A DNA stretch of 64,000 nucleotides from Trichoplusia ni (taxonomy: Eukaryota > Arthropoda > Insecta > Lepidoptera > Noctuidae), in contig NC_039497.1 of NCBI RefSeq assembly GCF_003590095.1, forward strand, positions 4,956,691 through 5,020,690, given 5' to 3'. A model generated the notes under the pieces. The model searched no databases and was not told the DNA's origin. It was given only the letters and a program-made list of their open reading frames with translations. The position numbers and the translations under genes are program-made. Within the stretch, counting starts at the first letter, position 1. Each line of letters opens with the position of its first letter. This document shows positions 35,385 through 47,100 of this stretch, piece by piece.

Positions 35385-36545
35385 CTATAATGGCCTTTCC
35401 AAGAATTCGGATACAGAATAAAAAGATTTTTCTATCAACCATCCTTTTAGATTTTTTATGAATAATTTATATGGAAGTTCTTTTATTTCTCTAGGTATCT
35501 TATTATATATAAAGCCACTAATAGCCAAACAATTATTTTTATACAGTTGAGTTTTAGGGATTCTCGGCAGTACAATTCTGTCTGGATTTCTGGTGTTTCT
35601 TGGAAATATATCACTCGCCGTTTTAAAGATATGGCGATTTAACTTGACAAACTTTGCAATTTCAAATATGTACATACAAGGTAGTGTAAGCAATTTTAAC
35701 TTTTTAAATATGGGTTTGCAAGATATCCAGGGTGGTTCACCACATATGGCTCTGATGCACTTTTTTTGCGCTACGAATGCTTTGTTCACGTCAGTGGAAT
35801 TTCCCCAAAGTATTATCCCGTAGTTGAGCACCGAAGTTACATAGCCATGATAGGCGGTAAGGACTGTGCTTTGAGCAGATATCTTTCTTAATTTAGCTAG
35901 GACATAGACAAAACGATTCAGTTTACTGCATACATTGTTTACGTGACTTTTCCAATTTATATTCTTGTCCAATATTACTCCCAAGAATCTCATCTCGTTT
36001 ACTTCTTCTATTTCGACATGCCGACAAGTGATATTCAAGTTTTTGTCTTTGCGACCATAGGTGCTGAATTGAATAAATTTCGTTTTAGTCAAATTTACAT
36101 GTAAATTGTTATCGTCCAGCCATGTTATTATGGAGTCAATTGTTGTATTAATGTCAGTGTTAAATTTGTCAATATCATTAGAATTAGTAGTCATAATTAA
36201 AGAAATGTCATCAGCAAATAAAGTACAAGGATATTGAGTTATGTCTGGTAGATCATTAATATAAAGTAAAAAAAGAAGTGGGCCTAACACACTTCCTTGT
36301 GGAACACCATAATTGTTAGTTTTGTAATCTGAATGAACGGCTTCCAACGTTTGCGACTTATTTATGTGACTAATCTCAACACACTGCTTACGATTACTCA
36401 AATATGATTCCAACCAAGTTAATGCGGTTCCACGAATACCATAAGCTTCTATTTTTTTTAACAATATTCGGTGTGAGACAAAGTCAAAAGCTTTGCTCAT
36501 ATCAAAAAAAATAACAGTCGTCGTATTTCCCGCGTCTACATTATC
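35385..36545 (-). pseudogene. 5'-truncated CR1/Jockey-group LINE reverse transcriptase
   Basis: The apparent start Met at 36500 is not genuine. The frame is open back to 36545 and reads TTTVIFFDMSKAFD, so the motif-A catalytic Asp lies at 36501-36503, just before that Met. Counting from the Met: GVPQGSVLGP (65-74), the catalytic FADD (95-98), the KTK region (139-141), FLGVILD (172-178), then the thumb/connection region with ILWGN and a Cys-containing C-terminus, ending ERPL. The endonuclease and RT fingers are missing and an in-frame TAG lies at 36546-36548, so this copy cannot mobilise itself. The surviving frame has no stop or frameshift, suggesting a fairly recent insertion. The family is a CR1/Jockey-type non-LTR; the exact clade (for example Daphne-like) is inference. 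The plus-strand frame 35593-35823 is a shadow. Confidence 0.9.
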
Positions 36546-36548
36546 CTA

Positions 36549-36958
36549 TCTGTTCTATCTATCTATTAAATGTTCAAGTCGATCAAATTGACAAGTAAAA
36601 ATCACGTAATGTCCAAAAGAAGTATCATTATCTCTTTACATTTTAAGCAAGTCCTATTACTAATTACGCTATATACATCGTTTATGAAGCGATAGCTTCC
36701 GACTATGTAATAACCTCAATGTGATGTTGCAAAAGAGAAATATATGATAAATGTCCTTAAAAACCTATCAGCTTTTTGAAACGAGGAATATCTCTTAAGG
36801 TATAAGTTATATCCAAAACCAATATAAATGGAACCGTTTTCGTGTGAGTAGGACTTTCAGATTTTATAGTGTCAGAGCACGGATGGGACTTATTAATCCG
36901 AGTGTGCGCCGACCGAGCGCCGCATACTGATGTCCTGCGAGAAAGTGAGCTGGGCTCA
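36549..36958. other. Non-coding stretch
   Basis: Short TCTATC-rich run at 36548-36565, then unremarkable sequence. Confidence 0.4.
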
Positions 36959-37266
36959 GGGCTGCCACCCGTGACACACTGAGGGGCAGGTATCTACCAT
37001 CAAGACTTAGAGTTACTTTTTATTGAATGGTTGATGTCTTAAGTGTCGGATGTGACTTAACACCTTTGGAAAAACCTAAAGTGTGACGATTCCCTAGCGA
37101 TATTTCTTTGGGCTGCTACCCATGACCTACTGAAGGACAGGTATCTACCATCAACACTTTGAGCTGCTTTTTATCAAGTGGTTGATGTCCTAGGCCTGTG
37201 ACGTAGCTTAACTCACCTTTGATAAGTTCTCAAGTGTGTGACAGTTTCCTAGCGGTATCTTCTTTC
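36959..37266. repeat. 151-bp tandem duplication
   Basis: Unit 1 (36959-37109) begins GGGCTGCCACCCGTGACACA. Unit 2 (37110-37266) begins GGGCTGCTACCCATGACCTA. Both continue GGCAGGTATCTACCATCAA (GGACAGG in unit 2), then a TTGATGTC block, a GTGTGAC block and CCTAGCG-TAT. Identity is moderate, with indels, so the duplication is old or the array is a remnant of a satellite. No coding frame spans both units. Confidence 0.65.
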
Positions 37267-37299
37267 AGCGTTTCAGTAAGTGAAAATTCCTTTTTTAAT

Positions 37300-37395
37300 C
37301 CGTACATGACTATGAAAAGACATCGGAACGAGCTGGGATTTGGATCTAAGACCTGTCTCTTTGCGGTCTAAAGGTTATTTACTACTAGGTTATCT
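37300..37395 (-). repeat. tRNA-derived SINE relic (minus), copy 2
   Basis: In reverse this reads ATAACCTAGTAGTAAATAAC ... ACCGCAAAGAGACAGGTCTT AGATCCAAATCCCAGC, i.e. A-box-like TAGTAGT and a degenerate B box (GATCCAAATCCC). It shares its distal block with the relic at 33592-33690. Confidence 0.45.
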
Positions 37396-38830
37396 GTTAG
37401 AGTAATATGATTGATGTGGTCGAAGGCAGACGAAGGGCTGCTATCAGGCTTCCACATCCATTAATAATATTACTTTAGGATGTAGCGGTTTACCCCTGAA
37501 CTCCTACTACACACTTATAAATAATATATTCAAACAAGTTGTAAACACTACTATGCCTTTAAGACACTAGCATAAAAAAGGAAGTGACATGTTTGTTGCA
37601 TTTGGAGTCCTTGCATCTACATAAGTTGTTGTTGCATGTTTGTTGAGCATCTTGATTTATTGAACTAGAAACATCTTTGTAACTGGTTGTCTCCCCTTCC
37701 AGCGATATAAGGCCGCGTTCGCATCAGGGAAGCGTATTAGAAACCAATAGAATAGTTTTGTCAATAGAAAACGTTCTAATCCTATGTTAAAAGAATAAAC
37801 AATAAAAATAAACAGTCCCCTATGTGTACTTCTTCCGTTTCAAAGCAGTCTGAAATACAGGATATAACTTTCAAGTTGTGCACCTATCTCACAAAATTAT
37901 AATATTCAAATGTCTAATAAAATCCAATATCGTCTTTATAAACAAAAACATAACGATTTTGAAAGGAACGCAGACAGTTCTCATTTTTTTTGCAAAAGAA
38001 CTTAAAAAAAACTGCAAAGCTCGAAATATACACAGCCCTATATCAATAATATATTAACATTATCCACGATACGCCGGGATGAGTGTCTGTACTCCTGATT
38101 GTTATACATCACTCGCTTAAATCTATATAAACATACCTAGTATAGATATGTATAGGCCACATACATACATAGGTGCTACGTGCCGCTTACTTATTCCCCG
38201 CGTTTAGAATATTAAAGCCTTAAACTAGGTGCAACAGTTGTTGTTAACGTCACGTGAGTTACACGAGCCAGTAGTCAGAGGCTATGGTTTAGTAGGCTTT
38301 GGAAGCTATAGGACTTGTTATAGAGATTGAGAAATTTTGTGGAAATGGTAGACTTAGTATAGGGTACCTACTCTCTATCCGATACCACGATAGCCTGAAG
38401 ACGGTACGGCGAGCCTTGGCGGAAAAAGTTGGAGTACGGTTTCGATTGAGGAAATTTGAAATGAAATGCTGGAAGAAGAATAGAGATCATAAAATGTCGC
38501 ATCCTTGTACTTAATCAGGATCTACCTTTGTGCTGAACTTTCAGTGAATTTAAATTGTACTTAGGTTTGAATCGCTTACACGGTAGATAGTGGTAAACCA
38601 ATATTTTAATCAGTTTATTTCTTTCTCATTCAAGTTTAAAATGATATTTAAAAATAGAAACGGGAATAATCCTGTTTTAGGATGAGGAAAACGCCAGTTA
38701 TACAAAAACACAAAATATTTGAATTTTAGAATCACGCAATGCAATTTCTCCGAACAATCTGCATCGCATTGAATATGTTGAAACACAAACAGACAGCGTC
38801 GCGAGGCACGGCTAGTCTTCTGTTGCATAA
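37396..38830. other. Non-coding stretch
   Basis: No supported features. The open frames 38299-38514 (plus) and 38610-38873 (minus) lack motifs. Confidence 0.4.
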
Positions 38831-38935
38831 ACCGATCAGGTGTTAATGTTGCCAGCGGCATACTGATGACCACTATTGTTTACTTGTCGCGTTGCGCATA
38901 CGCATCGGCTACTAGCGAATGGCAGTAACTGACAA
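38831..38935. repeat. Diverged local duplication, copy A
   Basis: CGATCAG ... GCGGCATACTGATGACCACT ATTGTTTACTTGTCGCGTTGCGC ATACGCATCG ... TAGCGAAT. The same order of blocks is found about 620 bases downstream (39451-39550) at roughly three-quarters identity. A shorter related piece in reverse may lie at 40280-40335. Confidence 0.45.
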
Positions 38936-39062
38936 ATGATAGATCACGCCCGATGTATTATAATAATTCGAACTTGGAATCATCGCTCCAAATTCAAATA
39001 TTTATTATAATTCGTTATTTTTGTTTCATATTTGGATTGATTGTTCGTAATTTAAATTTGAA

Positions 39063-39113
39063 TAGGCCTATGTCCAGCAGAGGACTGCGATAGGCTGATG
39101 ATGATGATGATGA
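39063..39113 (+). mobile_element. RTE LINE 3' tip with (TGA)n tail
   Basis: Codons GCC TAT GTC CAG CAG AGG ACT GCG ATA GGC TGA encode AYVQQRTAIG*, the RTE C-terminus with one W-to-R change, running straight into (TGA)5-6. Only about 50 bases were inserted or survive. Confidence 0.7.
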
Positions 39114-39450
39114 AGGCCTATTAATGTTTGGCCGAACCTAGAACTCGTTTGGAATGAATATATTAATAGTACTTATGTGCGTAGCGTAGTTGTAACTGTC
39201 ATACAGTACAGATATGGATAGTAAACAAACCTTAGTCTAAGTATCAAACTGTATTCTTTTAATATTTGCTCTCAAATACGTAGTTTTACTTATAGGGCAC
39301 TAAGTTAAATATAATTCAATGAGCAAACACATATTCAGTAAGATCTAAAAATAAATATTACCTCAACATAATATGGTAGTCAGTAAAGAGTATTTACTTT
39401 GCAAAAAGGTCGAGACTTGGAGAGTGATCATCAGCACAGCGACGGTATAG

Positions 39451-39552
39451 CAACAAGCGATCAGTTCTGGCGGGAACCTGCGCGGCATACTAATGGCCGC
39501 CATTGTTTACATGTGCGCTGCGCGTACGCATCGCGAATAGCGAATAGCGACA
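39451..39552. repeat. Diverged local duplication, copy B
   Basis: CGATCAG ... GCGGCATACTAATGGCCGCC ATTGTTTACATGTGCGCTGCGCG TACGCATCGCGAATAGCGAA. Partner of 38831-38935. The 89-codon frame across it (39399-39668) encodes no recognised motif. Confidence 0.45.
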
Positions 39553-39952
39553 CAGCACCCATGGAGATAGACCAAGAGACAGACATTAAAGGAGTTTATA
39601 ACAAAAACCTGTTTTTAAAAGATAAAAGCAAAAAGAAAATAAGTATAATGTCAGCTTTAACGTCATAAATAGCGGCAAAAAGTGGAGATGAATGTTAGTT
39701 TGATATTATTACTTATGTTTCGGACAGTGATAGATAGAGAGGTGAGATTAAAGTTTAGTATACTAGGTATATAAGATAAAACTTGACTTAATGCGGAGAT
39801 CTGAATAATAATTAACATTAGATAAAATCATTTTTGAAAAAAAATTGCCTTTTTATATAAAAAAACATCATACTCCGCTAAAAGCAGTCGAGAAGCGATG
39901 AAGAGTAAGCAAATTAGTGTGTTCTTTTGTTTTACATTACATTATATTTATA

Positions 39953-40183
39953 GACGACCTCCGTGGTCGAGTGGCGTACGCACCGGTTTCAAGGTGTCGC
40001 TATCTCTGAGGCCCCGGGTTCGATCCCCGGTCGGGCCAATGTAAAAATTCAAATTTCTACATTGTCTCGGGTCTGGGTGTTAGTGGTACCTTCGTTTTAT
40101 CTGAATTCCATAACTCAAGTGCTTTAGCAACTTACTTTGGGTTCAGAACAATGTATGTGATATTGTCCGCATTTATTTATTTA
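39953..40183 (+). mobile_element. tRNA-derived SINE, copy 2
   Basis: Same element as 32362-32592: head GACGACCTCCGTGGTCGAGT, B box in CCGGGTTCGATCCCCGG, body TCGGGTCTGGGTGTTAGTGG, end ATTGTCCGCATTTATTTATT. Here the head ends GGTCGGGCCA. The two copies share orientation and 5' end, and differ most around position 103-106 of the element. Confidence 0.75.
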
Positions 40184-41522
40184 AAACATTAAAAAAAATG
40201 CAACTTAACACAGGATACTACTTTATAATAAAAAAGCTAAAGTCGTCCTTACTCCTGGCCTAACTTAATATTCAAACAATATGACGTGCGCACACGCATC
40301 GAATACGAACGTATCAATAATGGCGGCCTACTGGAATAACTTAAATGATAATTAATATAATATGCAGACGCTACCGTAAGGTCGGCAAAACAATAGATTA
40401 GCTATATACCTACTGATTATAAAACAATTGCTTTGTAGATAACAGGTTATTATATTATATTTGTTATGTAAGTGGTCGGTCGCTTTTAGGAAAGACAAAA
40501 GGACTTGCGAATGTATAATAAAGGATAGGTAAAGGTGGACGGAATAATAAGTATTTGGAAATAATATGTTGTCTTATTATTTGTCGCTTTCCTTGTATCA
40601 GCTGCCTCTATACAAAATATATCGGTTTTTTTTAAACAAATCTACATAACTTGAAATGAAGAAATGTATGTCATAAAGAATCTCAAAATTCGTAATAATA
40701 CCATTACCATACCATTGGTTTAAATTCCCCGGCTGCCCGTCATAAATCTATAGCTAATAAAGTTAAGAGATAAACTCAACAATTTTCATTTACATTTACA
40801 TATTTTATTACACTCCCGAATTCTCCATCAAAAACCATTAAATCCCTTTTAAGTAAAAGCCCGTTTGTAACATGAAAATCCTATAAAATTATTAATTTCC
40901 ACACCATCCCCGGAAGCTCCCGCATCAGCACTCGATCAGGGCTCCATAGACCATAAAACATCAAGAGCTGCGGTATAACTTTCCAAACTGAGTAAAAAAC
41001 CCATAAAAAAGATCCCGAAGTTAAAATACCCAAGATTTATAGACATTTGTTAAATAATGCATTTTACGTAACAATTTCTCTTTGGCCGTCGCCCCGGGGA
41101 AATCACGCGGTTTTGGTCACAAACGCTGTTTTAATTAGGCCCGGGATTGGGGGGGGGGGGTAATTGTTTTTTTAAAACAGCACTGAGTTATGAAGATCTG
41201 TTATCTTTTTGCGGGGCTTCCGACTGTTTATTTTTGATATTTAGGTACTAGTAAGTAATCAGAAAGGTTTCTGTGAAGTCCTTACCGGTTCAGAAATAAA
41301 ATCGGTACGTCTTTATTTTGATTCCCATTTCGGGCACAAAAAATTCCAAGTAAGGAAGTACATAAAAATCGGTAGAACACGATTCTGTATATCGAATTCC
41401 CAATTTCCTCGAACACCATTTCATATTTCTAGTGAAATCGATACGCCAAAGGTAAGAATTCTCTACATATTGTGTACAGCTACCAAATAAATGGGAATAT
41501 TGGAAACGTATACCGTACCTAC
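40184..41522. other. Non-coding stretch with G12 run at 41149-41160
   Basis: AT-rich overall. Becomes GC-richer from 41085 (GCCCCGGGGAAATCACGCGG) to the uninterrupted G12 run, which is preceded by GGCCCGGGATT. No gene is called here. If the exon at 41523-41695 is real, this is its downstream intron. Confidence 0.4.
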
Positions 41523-41695
41523 CCCGCGGGGCAAATCGCGGATGGGATTTCATTTCCATGCTCGGCTCGTCAACGTAACAGTTGCATTTCCCCGGAGGCT
41601 GCGCGATCATCTCATCGACGCGGATCTCTTCGCGCTGCGAGTTGTTTGGTTTGAAACACGAGGTGTACTCACGGCCCCCAGGGCAGAGCACATCA
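41523..41695 (-). CDS. Candidate internal exon, Cys-rich protein of unknown identity
   Basis: On the minus strand a GC-rich block lies between an acceptor (TTGATTGACAG, AG at 41696-41697) and a donor (GTAGGTAC, GT at 41521-41522). The 173-base exon encodes 57 full residues: DVLCPGGREYTSC, then a charged stretch with EEIRVDEMIAQ, then PPGKCNCYVDEPSMEMKS and HPRFAPRG. About 40 of 57 codons end in G or C, unlike the AT-rich flanks. Four cysteines (C4, C13 and a CxC pair, numbering from the first D) suggest a secreted or extracellular domain; CPxGxxYxxC is reminiscent of TIL/VWF-type Cys-rich modules, but that is only inference. The frame stays open slightly beyond both splice sites (41290-41706), but its quality drops past the donor. 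No partner exon was found in the window, implying long introns. The overlapping plus-strand frame 41491-41811 is probably a shadow. Confidence 0.5.
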
Positions 41696-41706
41696 CTGTC
41701 AATCAA

Positions 41707-44040
41707 GATTACGTATCAATAACACTGTTATTATATCTCCTCCGCCATCCTGCTTTGCATGTAAACCGATCTATTTTGGACCGACATTCAAGTCACATAA
41801 ACAGTAATTAGGCATCCAACTATAAACATACCGAGACATCCAATCATCCACAATTACAGGATGTTCCATAACGAGATAACGTCACATACAAATACATGTT
41901 CCAAAATAAAACGATTACAATCAATTACCATATAAATAACACAATCCATGGTATGGCTGGAGGAATTAATGCGCGGTACGATATCCGGGGAACCCACCCC
42001 ATGTGAGCGGGAAATTATACAAAATAATGCATAGAATTTTATGATACACCTAATGACTTCATATGGGATATCCTAAATGTTCGTACCCCATATCATATGG
42101 GCTGGATCCGGAAGAAATGAGCAAATGTAAGAGTGGTGATTACATTTCATGGGATTAATAACCGTTGCTCTATCATGATCAAAAATTAATACGAAGGAAA
42201 CGTGGAAAAATGCCTTTTCAATAAGTAAATTGTGAGTTTACTAGAAGCCAGGATAGTCTTTAAAAGTATTCGGACAGAATAACAAACTCGAATTTCAATT
42301 ACATTTGGTGTCTGTCACCTTGACGAAGCTGAGATAGCAACAGATTAAAACAATGTCTTGCTAAACCTCGTCCTGTTGCTCCGTATCTTGTTGTCTCTCG
42401 CTAACTAGGCCACGAGGAAACTCTTCGTTAAATAAACTCACCTATATACACACTAATGTAATTCAAGTTTCCGTTTATCCTTGATAAAGTGGTCTAAATA
42501 TAAATCTAAGCCACACATAGGTATATTTATTCAGTTGGTTAGTAAGTACAGTAAACACAATTATTTGCCCGCTGTTATATCATGAATAGTTATGTGCGAA
42601 TTATACGAAGGTCACTCCAAACCAGATGGGTTACAGTTTTTATAACAATGTTTGGCTAACCAGCTTTTAGGGGTCCGCGATACCGTTGAAGAAACGTTAT
42701 CATCAAGGTCAGCCTATATTTGAGATATGCTAGCAAGAAATTTGGTTAATTTAGAACTCATTTAAATTTAATATTGCAGTTTTGTTAGTTATACATTTTG
42801 GCGACACAAAATGGCGAGGGTGTGTCAAACTGGTTCTTTGTTTCAAGGCTTTCGCGTCGTCAGAACGGTTTTTGTTGACGTTTTTGTCACTTCTGTCTAT
42901 AAGAAACCGAGTAGCAAAAACTTCCAGTCAGGTCTAATCTAAAATCAGAAAAAAAAAGGAACATACATACGACTAAGACATCTTCGACGAAACGAAAACA
43001 CCTAAAAACATTCAGAATTAATTTAAGCAATATAGACAATTAAATGAAGACAAAACTAATCACTACTAACTACTCAAATCACCAGCATAGAGGTACAATA
43101 CAATAATAATTAGATATCTTAACAATTATCTTCTGATATTTTTTTAACTCCTTCGTGCAAAGCTTCGCTAACCCACTGCCGAGCAAGTAGTTCCTCAAAA
43201 TATAATTAATCGCGTTTATTTGAGTCACGTTCCAACCAGTTTGGTTTACTTATTATTCAAGTTGTTTTTGAGTGAGCGACCTTGGGTCTCTGTGTTATAG
43301 TAACCCGTTTTGGTCTCCTATGGTCCTTTGTCTGGCCGTAGGGCCTACTGACACAATTTTAAGATTGATTTATTTGTTTTGACCTAAGGGCCAAAATATA
43401 ACTAAATTGTTGGTTTGTTTTGAAATTTTAGTCGCAATTTACTGATGATTTGTTATTTGATAACGACAATAATGTGTTACCAACTTTTTTAAGAACCTTG
43501 TTATTTTACTCATTTTTTTTTACGTTGGCGTCGTTTACTTTATTATTAGATACGAAATAACTAGGTATACTTGACAGGGGAAAATTGTAAGGAAAATATT
43601 GTTAGCGGAAGACCTAAAATAAAATTAATTTGGGCGACAAGAGACGTGTCGTATTAGGAGGTCACCGTGAAGGCAAGGGTCAGGAAACGCTGAATGTTGC
43701 TGAAATTATATTTAATATAAGTTAAAAGGTTATTAAATTTAGAGAATTTAAGACTTTTGGGGTCAGGTCTTCCTAAAAACCTTCATATTTATCATCATTA
43801 AAGTTATGTTGAGTTAATAGTTTGTAAACAAAAAACCTTTTAATAACGATATAAGTAAATAACAATGTAACAATGCCTATAGTGTTCCTGACATAGTAAC
43901 ACTCGCACCAATTTCTGTGCCGACACAATTTAATTGGTATCCTCGACAAGACGTTCCCCAAAATCTGCAATATCATGAAACAGTTATTAACATGACACAC
44001 ACAGACACACAGAATAAATACCTGTCGGCGACGCAGCCGT
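41707..44040. other. Non-coding stretch
   Basis: No supported gene. If the 41.6-kb exon is real, this is its upstream intron. Confidence 0.4.
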
Positions 44041-44075
44041 CGGTTCCGGGGTTCGAACCCCTTCAGCACATAAAA
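44030..44075. repeat. B-box palindrome, possible SINE relic
   Basis: GGGGTTCGAACCCC (44048-44061) is a perfect 14-bp palindrome containing the Pol III B-box core GGTTCGAACCC on either strand. No matching A box was found at tRNA spacing. The overlapping open frames 43773-44171 are not coding-like. Confidence 0.3.
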
Positions 44076-44171
44076 CAAAGAATGGCGTCGTCAAAATATA
44101 AAGAATTTAATTATCAGTACGCCCTCTTTAAACAGCTTGCAGGAAATGAAATTTCCCTGTTTTTATACTAA

Positions 44172-47100
44172 GGAGCAGGGTCCGACAGTCTACAGGGACT
44201 TAATTGAAAGTCAGACGCCTACAGCACTCAGATAAAATGTAGACAAGGAAATTGTATTCTTATATTAAAGGTTTACCTTACAACAATTACAACAACTGGC
44301 AACTCTACGTTTCAGGAAAGAATGCACGAAAATAACTTGAAAAATCTGAAGCATTCGGAAAAATACTCGGCTACCATAGACATCTTATGAGCTAACGAAG
44401 GACATTCGCTGTAAGCAATTGCAAGTAAAACCTTATCCACCTTTATTCCCGGAGCCAAATAGCTGTATTTGAGTAGCTGGGCACACGGACTAGGCGACTC
44501 TTACATACCCACCAAGACTCCCCACAAACATCTCAAATTAATCTCGAGTTAGTTCCAGATACGTCCGCCAATAGAAAGTACATGTTAATTAAAGTTTCAT
44601 GTACAAGTGGCTGAACGCATTGCTTCTCAAGTCATCGAACTGCGTTATTTATAGCGACTAGTTTCTAAGCCATAATCTAGCATTTCCCTCCCGCAACTTT
44701 CGCTAAAATACACTAAATATTCTATAAATTACATCGGGACTATAAGTACCACATAAAAATAACTTTCTAGTACCAGTTATGTTGCTGACGTAAATGTATC
44801 GCGACCTTTTCGTTTTTCGGGGTACTTCACCCGAAACATTCCGAGTTTTCCATTTCATACGTTAATTAAACTATGTGGGGTATGAAGCGCAAAAATAGAA
44901 AAATCGAATTTGATTCTAGCGAAAGGATTCCAAACTTGATTTAACGTAAATAACAAGTTCAGTAATAAGCAAGCGTAACGCTCCAGCCATATGTAAACAG
45001 AGAGCCCTTTAATAGAAACTAACACATATGGCACAAAGCAATGAAGTATTTAATATTCACATCAGCTATTAAACTAAAGGTAATATCATAACCAAATTAA
45101 ATCCTTCAGTTTTAGTTGAAACACCGTTTTGGATTCGAGGCACACTCGCTGTGGGTGCGGGTTCCGTAGAAAGTGCTCGTGTTTACAGAAGTGTCTCAGC
45201 ACTTATTACAAATTATGATTCGGCGAAAGTTTTACTGTGCGTAGTATTATAGGGCGCAAGGCATGAGAGATTAACCCTTACGCCTTATTCGACACGTTAG
45301 TGAAATTATGCCGTAAACTCACAATATGCAACTTAAGTTAAGAGCGATAAACGATGAAAAGAAGTAATAATCTAAAATAGAAAATAATATCAGCAAGAAA
45401 CTAGCTCTAACGCGACTTGTGCATAACAAATAGTATTAAGTCAACAGACATCAGACGGTAGCAGACTAATTATTAAACTGTAGAGACAAACAAATTGTTT
45501 TTTCGATAACATTTTGCGCTGGCATTGGAAATGCAGTAGAGACGTTTTTATTTTAACCGGTATATTAACATTAAAAAAATTAAAACTAGTTTCGAAACCG
45601 CGTCTGTTCCTCATTTACACCGTAGCGTAACCGACTCGCGGCTCATTTGGCACCGCATGTTTCGAACACGGGTAAGTTGGCACGTAAATGGCAAAACCCT
45701 CTCTCCTGGATATTCGGAAGGAGCTAAAAGTTTTCATCTTAAGCGTTATCTTGTTTGAGTTACTTAATTACTCGGGCGTTTGTATTCTGATGTGTGAGCA
45801 GTGAAATATTAACGCGAGCGAACGAACGTGCTTCAAATTTTAAGTTGTTGAGGTGTTGCAGAAATTTTAAATTAGACGATTAGTACCCTGATCCTTAGTG
45901 TTCGCGATTTGTAATGTCGAGTGAAATGCGGTTTGTAACAGCTTACTTATTCGCAATTAACACAGTTTATCATACAAGGATATAAAATATACCATAATAT
46001 TTTTTTGTTTAGGTTGCGTAACAATTAAAGTTTACCACCTAAAAACCTATTAAAACATATAACATGGTTATGTAACATACACAACATCAGATAGTAATCA
46101 GTATACCAGTACATATAGTTGTACACACTTTATTAAGCCCCAGCTAATTGGAACGAGCCAAGTCAAAGAGAATAACCAATAACCAGTCATGTGTTACCTT
46201 AATCTCTTAATTAGTCACGTGACTCGTACACTATTAACACAGAACTACATAGTAAGCATACGAATCTAATTACAAAGTTTCGAATAAAATTAATAAGTTA
46301 TAAGCACAAGTATGGCACGTGACTGCGTCGGTGTGAGCGTCAGCATTTATTATGTACCGATATCGCTTACATGGCCGCTTGCAGTATTATGATATTATGA
46401 TAATTGTAACAAGCACATGTATTGTAAGTACTCACATATCATCACGTGCTGCCTGCTTCATATTAATATCTGCAAAAAATGCGACACTGGTATATTAACA
46501 TGCAGACGCGAAGAATATTACGTTCATTCGTATTTTTTATCGCTGATACTGAATTTATTTTTTCAATCAATTTGAAGACAGAGCCTTGATTAATAATTAA
46601 TTAAGTTTACATTATGCACAGACTAATTAGTGATTTAAAATATAAATTATAATACAGTAGGGCCATAAATAGAAAGGACTGCTTCCAAATATGAGAGTAT
46701 AGTATTACAAAAAATTATTAACGTTTCCATAACCATTTGAATTTCATTAGACAGTCCATACAGATTTTTTTAATAAGTAGTCACTATTTGGTAACTGAAT
46801 GTTGAAAAAAATATACAATTTGGATGACTTCAAAGATTGCCTTGTAATAAAAACGCCCTATTCCCGGCACTCCACAATCTATTTACGTGGGGGTCCTTCA
46901 AGGGACGTAATAAAGACTTCAAGGAAGCGTTTGACACTCTTAGTTTAACGATTGAAGCCATTTACGAGTAGTAGTCAGTAAATATGTATGTTTATTAGTA
47001 ACAAATGTGTGTGTGATGGCACTATTACCAACCAAACGATTTGGAAACGTATTTTTGACTGACGTTTTAATAGTTACAGTCTTGTGGTATTTGATTTGTT

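Noticed and set aside
35593..35823. Plus-strand 76-codon frame
   Set aside because: Shadow of the LINE reverse transcriptase on the minus strand.
41491..41811. 106-codon plus-strand open frame
   Set aside because: Antisense to the better-supported candidate exon; its openness follows from GC-rich sequence on the other strand.
43605..43690. Possible LINE ORF fragment (GRPKxxxxW-like)
   Set aside because: The short translation is interrupted by stops and does not continue into any RT or C-terminal motif.
29394..45631. Exact 15-mer ACACCGTAGCGTAAC at 29394 and 45617 as an independent element
   Set aside because: Sequence similarity does not extend beyond the 15 bases, so no element could be delimited.
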